Shown: piece by piece, positions 5,827-7,299 of the stretch
How positions within the stretch are numbered: the stretch's first letter is position 1
How the letters are laid out: each line of letters begins with the position of its first letter
DNA from: an uncultured Verrucomicrobiota bacterium
GTDB taxonomy: Bacteria > Verrucomicrobiota > Kiritimatiellia > CAIVKH01
DNA: 7,299 nt
Assembly: GCA_937894535.1 (NCBI GenBank)
Contig: CALBHI010000281.1
Coordinates: 1 to 7,299, forward strand
Direction of reading: 5' to 3'
Program-made: the position numbers and the translations under genes
Notes under the pieces: generated by a model
Databases searched by the model: none
What the model saw: only the letters and a program-made list of their open reading frames with translations
What the model was told of the DNA's origin: nothing

Positions 5827-6485
5827 CGGCGACCTCCCGGCCGGATGACCAGGGTTACCGGATGGTGCAGCGGCGGTACGGCATGGGTGTTGACGACGAC
5901 TCGTTCGTCATCCGCCCCGATGTCCGACGCGATGTTGATCAGCGACCACGGATCCCAATAGGTGGTGACCAGCGACTCTTCCTCCAGGGCTTTCAGACGC
6001 CCGGCCTCGATCATGGAACCATTAAAAATCCAGGCCTCATGGCGGACCGGTTTCCGGGTTTGCACATCGCGGAGCAGCAACTCAGCCGGGATGGTGCGGG
6101 TGGTTCCCTGTTCCTCCCACACCACCTCCAGGTGAACCGGATCCCCTTTGGGCGGGGCCATCCCCACCCCGGGCATCGGCGGACCATGGCGCAGGCCGAG
6201 CAGAAGGAGGGCAACGTGCAGATCCTGCGGCTCGACCATCAGCACCAATACGCTCTCATGGGTCTTGCCGCCCGGACCGCAGGCGAGCAATTCCACCGGT
6301 CCGCTGACCTGGTTGACGAAACCTGTGACCAGGACTTCGCGGCGACCGGCATCCAGCATCACGGAACCGAGCGGCTTGGGATCGGGAGGCGGCAGGCGCG
6401 CTGCGTCCTCGCGCAGCAGGCGGCAACCAACCGGCAGCGCGGCCAGGAGCAGCAGCAGGCAACCTGTGCGGGTGCACGTGTTCAT
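5823..6485 (-). CDS. YdjY-domain predicted lipoprotein
   Basis: The 220-residue protein carries a hydrophobic leader (CLLLLLAALPVG, 9-20) followed by Cys21, a probable lipoprotein attachment site. Pro18 at the -3 position makes the lipobox imperfect (LPVGC), so simple export is the alternative. The body matches the YdjY domain: DAGRREVLVTGFVNQVSG (45-62), VELLACGPGGKTHESVLVL (64-82) with Cys69 and His76, and an amphipathic helix DLHVALLLLGL (88-98). WIFNGSMI (152-159) and SDIGADDERVVVNT (187-200) are also characteristic. The molecular function is unknown. Proteins of this type are, as far as I recall, common in Planctomycetota and Verrucomicrobiota. ATG 6485 overlaps the TPR gene stop (ATGA) and has no evident Shine-Dalgarno, so its translation probably depends on coupling. 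Its stop is the GTGA overlap with the TIGR03790 gene. Confidence 0.8.
   Translation of the reverse strand: MNTCTRTGCLLLLLAALPVGCRLLREDAARLPPPDPKPLGSVMLDAGRREVLVTGFVNQVSGPVELLACGPGGKTHESVLVLMVEPQDLHVALLLLGLRHGPPMPGVGMAPPKGDPVHLEVVWEEQGTTRTIPAELLLRDVQTRKPVRHEAWIFNGSMIEAGRLKALEEESLVTTYWDPWSLINIASDIGADDERVVVNTHAVPPLHHPVTLVIRPGGRR
5833..5838 (-). promoter_or_regulatory. Shine-Dalgarno deciding the GTG start of the TIGR03790 gene
   Basis: GGGAGG on the minus strand is 6 nt before GTG 5826, the strongest ribosome site in the operon. It favours the GTG, which also gives a complete signal peptide, over any later ATG. Confidence 0.65.
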
Positions 6486-7114
6486 TCGATCAGCGACATG
6501 ATGGCGGCGGCTTCGCGGATGACATCGAATTGCCGCCGGTACGATTCCTGGGTTTCGGCCGGGGCACCGCGGCGCCGGGCCAGGTCGATGGCTTGCAGCA
6601 TGGCTTTGACCGCCTGTTCAAAGTTGGCGTTGACCCGGTGTGCCTCGGCGAGGGTGCTCCAGATGTGGAAGTCGGAGGGCGACCGCAACACCGCATCCTG
6701 CGCCAACCGGAGGGAGCGGGCGGGATCACGGAAGCGGAGGTCCGTCGAGGTTGCCAGCATCCAGGCGAGGTTGTTCATGGCGCGGGGGTCATCCGGCTGG
6801 CGGCGAAGCAACTCCTCGAGTTCGGCGATGGCGGGTTCATACCGGTTCAACGAGATCAGCACGGCGGCGTGCAACTGACGGGCCTGGTTGAAATCCGGCA
6901 TGCGATCGAGGATGGTACGCAACCGGTTCTCGGCATCGGTGAGCCGACCTTCCTGCATCAGGTCATTGATGTCGGCCAGCATGCCCCGCTCCAACGCACT
7001 CAACGCGGGTTCCGGCGCGGGTTCCTCAGGGGCCGTTTCGGCCAGGACTGCGGTAGCCCCCAGCAGACCCACCAGGGCAAGAAGCCATCCACGACCGAAC
7101 GGACGTTGGGTCAT
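6482..7114 (-). CDS. Exported tetratricopeptide-repeat protein
   Basis: The 210-residue protein has a Sec-type signal peptide: MTQRPFGRGW, then hydrophobic residues 11-24, with probable cleavage AVLA-ET after residue 25. A short Pro/Glu/Ala-rich linker (26-38) follows. From about 42 to 181 it is a run of four TPR-like helical pairs: 44-77, 78-111 (RYEPAIAELEELLRRQPDDP, 91-110), 112-146 (NNLAWMLA, PARSLRLAQDAV) and 148-181 (WSTLAEAHRV, FEQAVKAMLQAIDLA). A last helix ends the protein. TPR arrays bind partner proteins, so this is likely a periplasmic adaptor, perhaps for the YdjY or TIGR03790 products encoded directly downstream; that pairing is inferred from gene order only. ATG 7114 overlaps the YbbR-like stop by ATGA, with a weak GGGA upstream. 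Confidence 0.85.
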   Translation of the reverse strand: MTQRPFGRGWLLALVGLLGATAVLAETAPEEPAPEPALSALERGMLADINDLMQEGRLTDAENRLRTILDRMPDFNQARQLHAAVLISLNRYEPAIAELEELLRRQPDDPRAMNNLAWMLATSTDLRFRDPARSLRLAQDAVLRSPSDFHIWSTLAEAHRVNANFEQAVKAMLQAIDLARRRGAPAETQESYRRQFDVIREAAAIMSLIE

Positions 7115-7299
7115 GGCGTACGTTCCCGGATGGTCACCCGGACGGCGGGAGGATCGATCGCGATGATGTTGACCCCGGAAGCGATCGGGACCTCGACCGG
7201 CATTTCCTCGGTCACGCCGGGCTTGAGATCGGTGCAGTTCACATAGGCGTGAAGAGCGCGGGCAGACAGGTTGCTAACCACGTCGGTGCGGCCCTTGAG
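7111..7299 (-). CDS. YbbR-domain protein, C-terminal fragment (CdaR-like)
   Basis: The minus frame is open from the window's right edge to the TGA at 7113-7111 and gives the last 62 residues of a protein whose start lies outside. The fragment reads like the end of a YbbR repeat: DVVSNLSARALHAYVN (6-21), then TDLKPGV (23-29), VEVPIASGVNIIAIDPPAVR (35-54) and VTI (55-57). This pattern, 'V-x-A-x-V-(D/N)-x-x-x-L-x-x-G' followed by 'P-x-x-V-x-V', is the usual YbbR core. YbbR proteins such as CdaR are membrane-anchored extracytoplasmic proteins that modulate the c-di-AMP cyclase CdaA, and their genes often follow cdaA. Whether cdaA lies upstream here cannot be seen. The stop overlaps the TPR gene start (ATGA), placing this gene first among those visible in the operon. 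Confidence 0.7.
   Translation of the reverse strand, partial: LKGRTDVVSNLSARALHAYVNCTDLKPGVTEEMPVEVPIASGVNIIAIDPPAVRVTIRERTP

Noticed and set aside
5062..6878. Plus-strand open frames of about 300 and 338 residues over the exported-protein genes
   Set aside because: They are antisense shadows of the TIGR03790, YdjY and TPR genes, with no signal, motif or ribosome site of their own.

Overview
The window looks like chromosomal DNA from a GC-rich (roughly 60%+) Gram-negative-type bacterium. The best guess is the PVC group, most likely Verrucomicrobiota or a relative. The inference rests on three things: a TIGR03790-type secreted protein beside a YdjY-domain predicted lipoprotein, a YbbR-domain protein in the same gene string, and short palindromic 'TAGCCGGC-TAAAGCCG' repeats in the intergenic gaps. 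The taxonomic call is an inference from gene content, not a database result.

Layout. (1) Positions 8-1258, plus strand: an open frame that joins the first ~90 residues of an alpha/beta hydrolase to the last ~320 residues of an M20-type hydantoinase/carbamoylase amidase. Neither half has a complete active site. (2) Positions 1259-1483: a convergent gap holding a 22+22 nt imperfect palindrome and a 22-nt purine tract. (3) Positions 1484-2107, minus strand: a small site-2 protease (M50 membrane metalloprotease). (4) Positions 2131-2427, plus strand: a YggU/DUF167 protein, divergent from the protease with only 23 nt between the starts. (5) Positions 2425-2449: a third copy of the palindrome unit, which lies over the stop codons of both the DUF167 gene and the convergent kinase gene. 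(6) Positions 2445-7299, minus strand: a tight six-gene string read right to left. The order is YbbR-domain protein (3' end only), TPR protein with a signal peptide, YdjY-domain predicted lipoprotein, TIGR03790-family exported protein, TatD metal-dependent hydrolase and ROK-family sugar kinase.

All five junctions in this string are 4-nt ATGA or GTGA overlaps, so it almost certainly forms one transcript with translational coupling. The first four products are, or are predicted to be, exported or membrane-attached. The last two are cytoplasmic enzymes of housekeeping type. From memory of the family description, TIGR03790 proteins occur in genomes that carry exosortase, so the upstream part of the operon may belong to an envelope or surface-protein programme. 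The YbbR gene suggests that a c-di-AMP cyclase gene may lie just beyond the right edge.

No tRNA, rRNA, CRISPR array or transposase was seen. The points most worth a second look are the chimeric hydrolase, the repeat placed at both convergent gene ends, the ROK kinase whose zinc-site cysteines are all replaced, and the uncharacterised TPR/YdjY/TIGR03790 trio.
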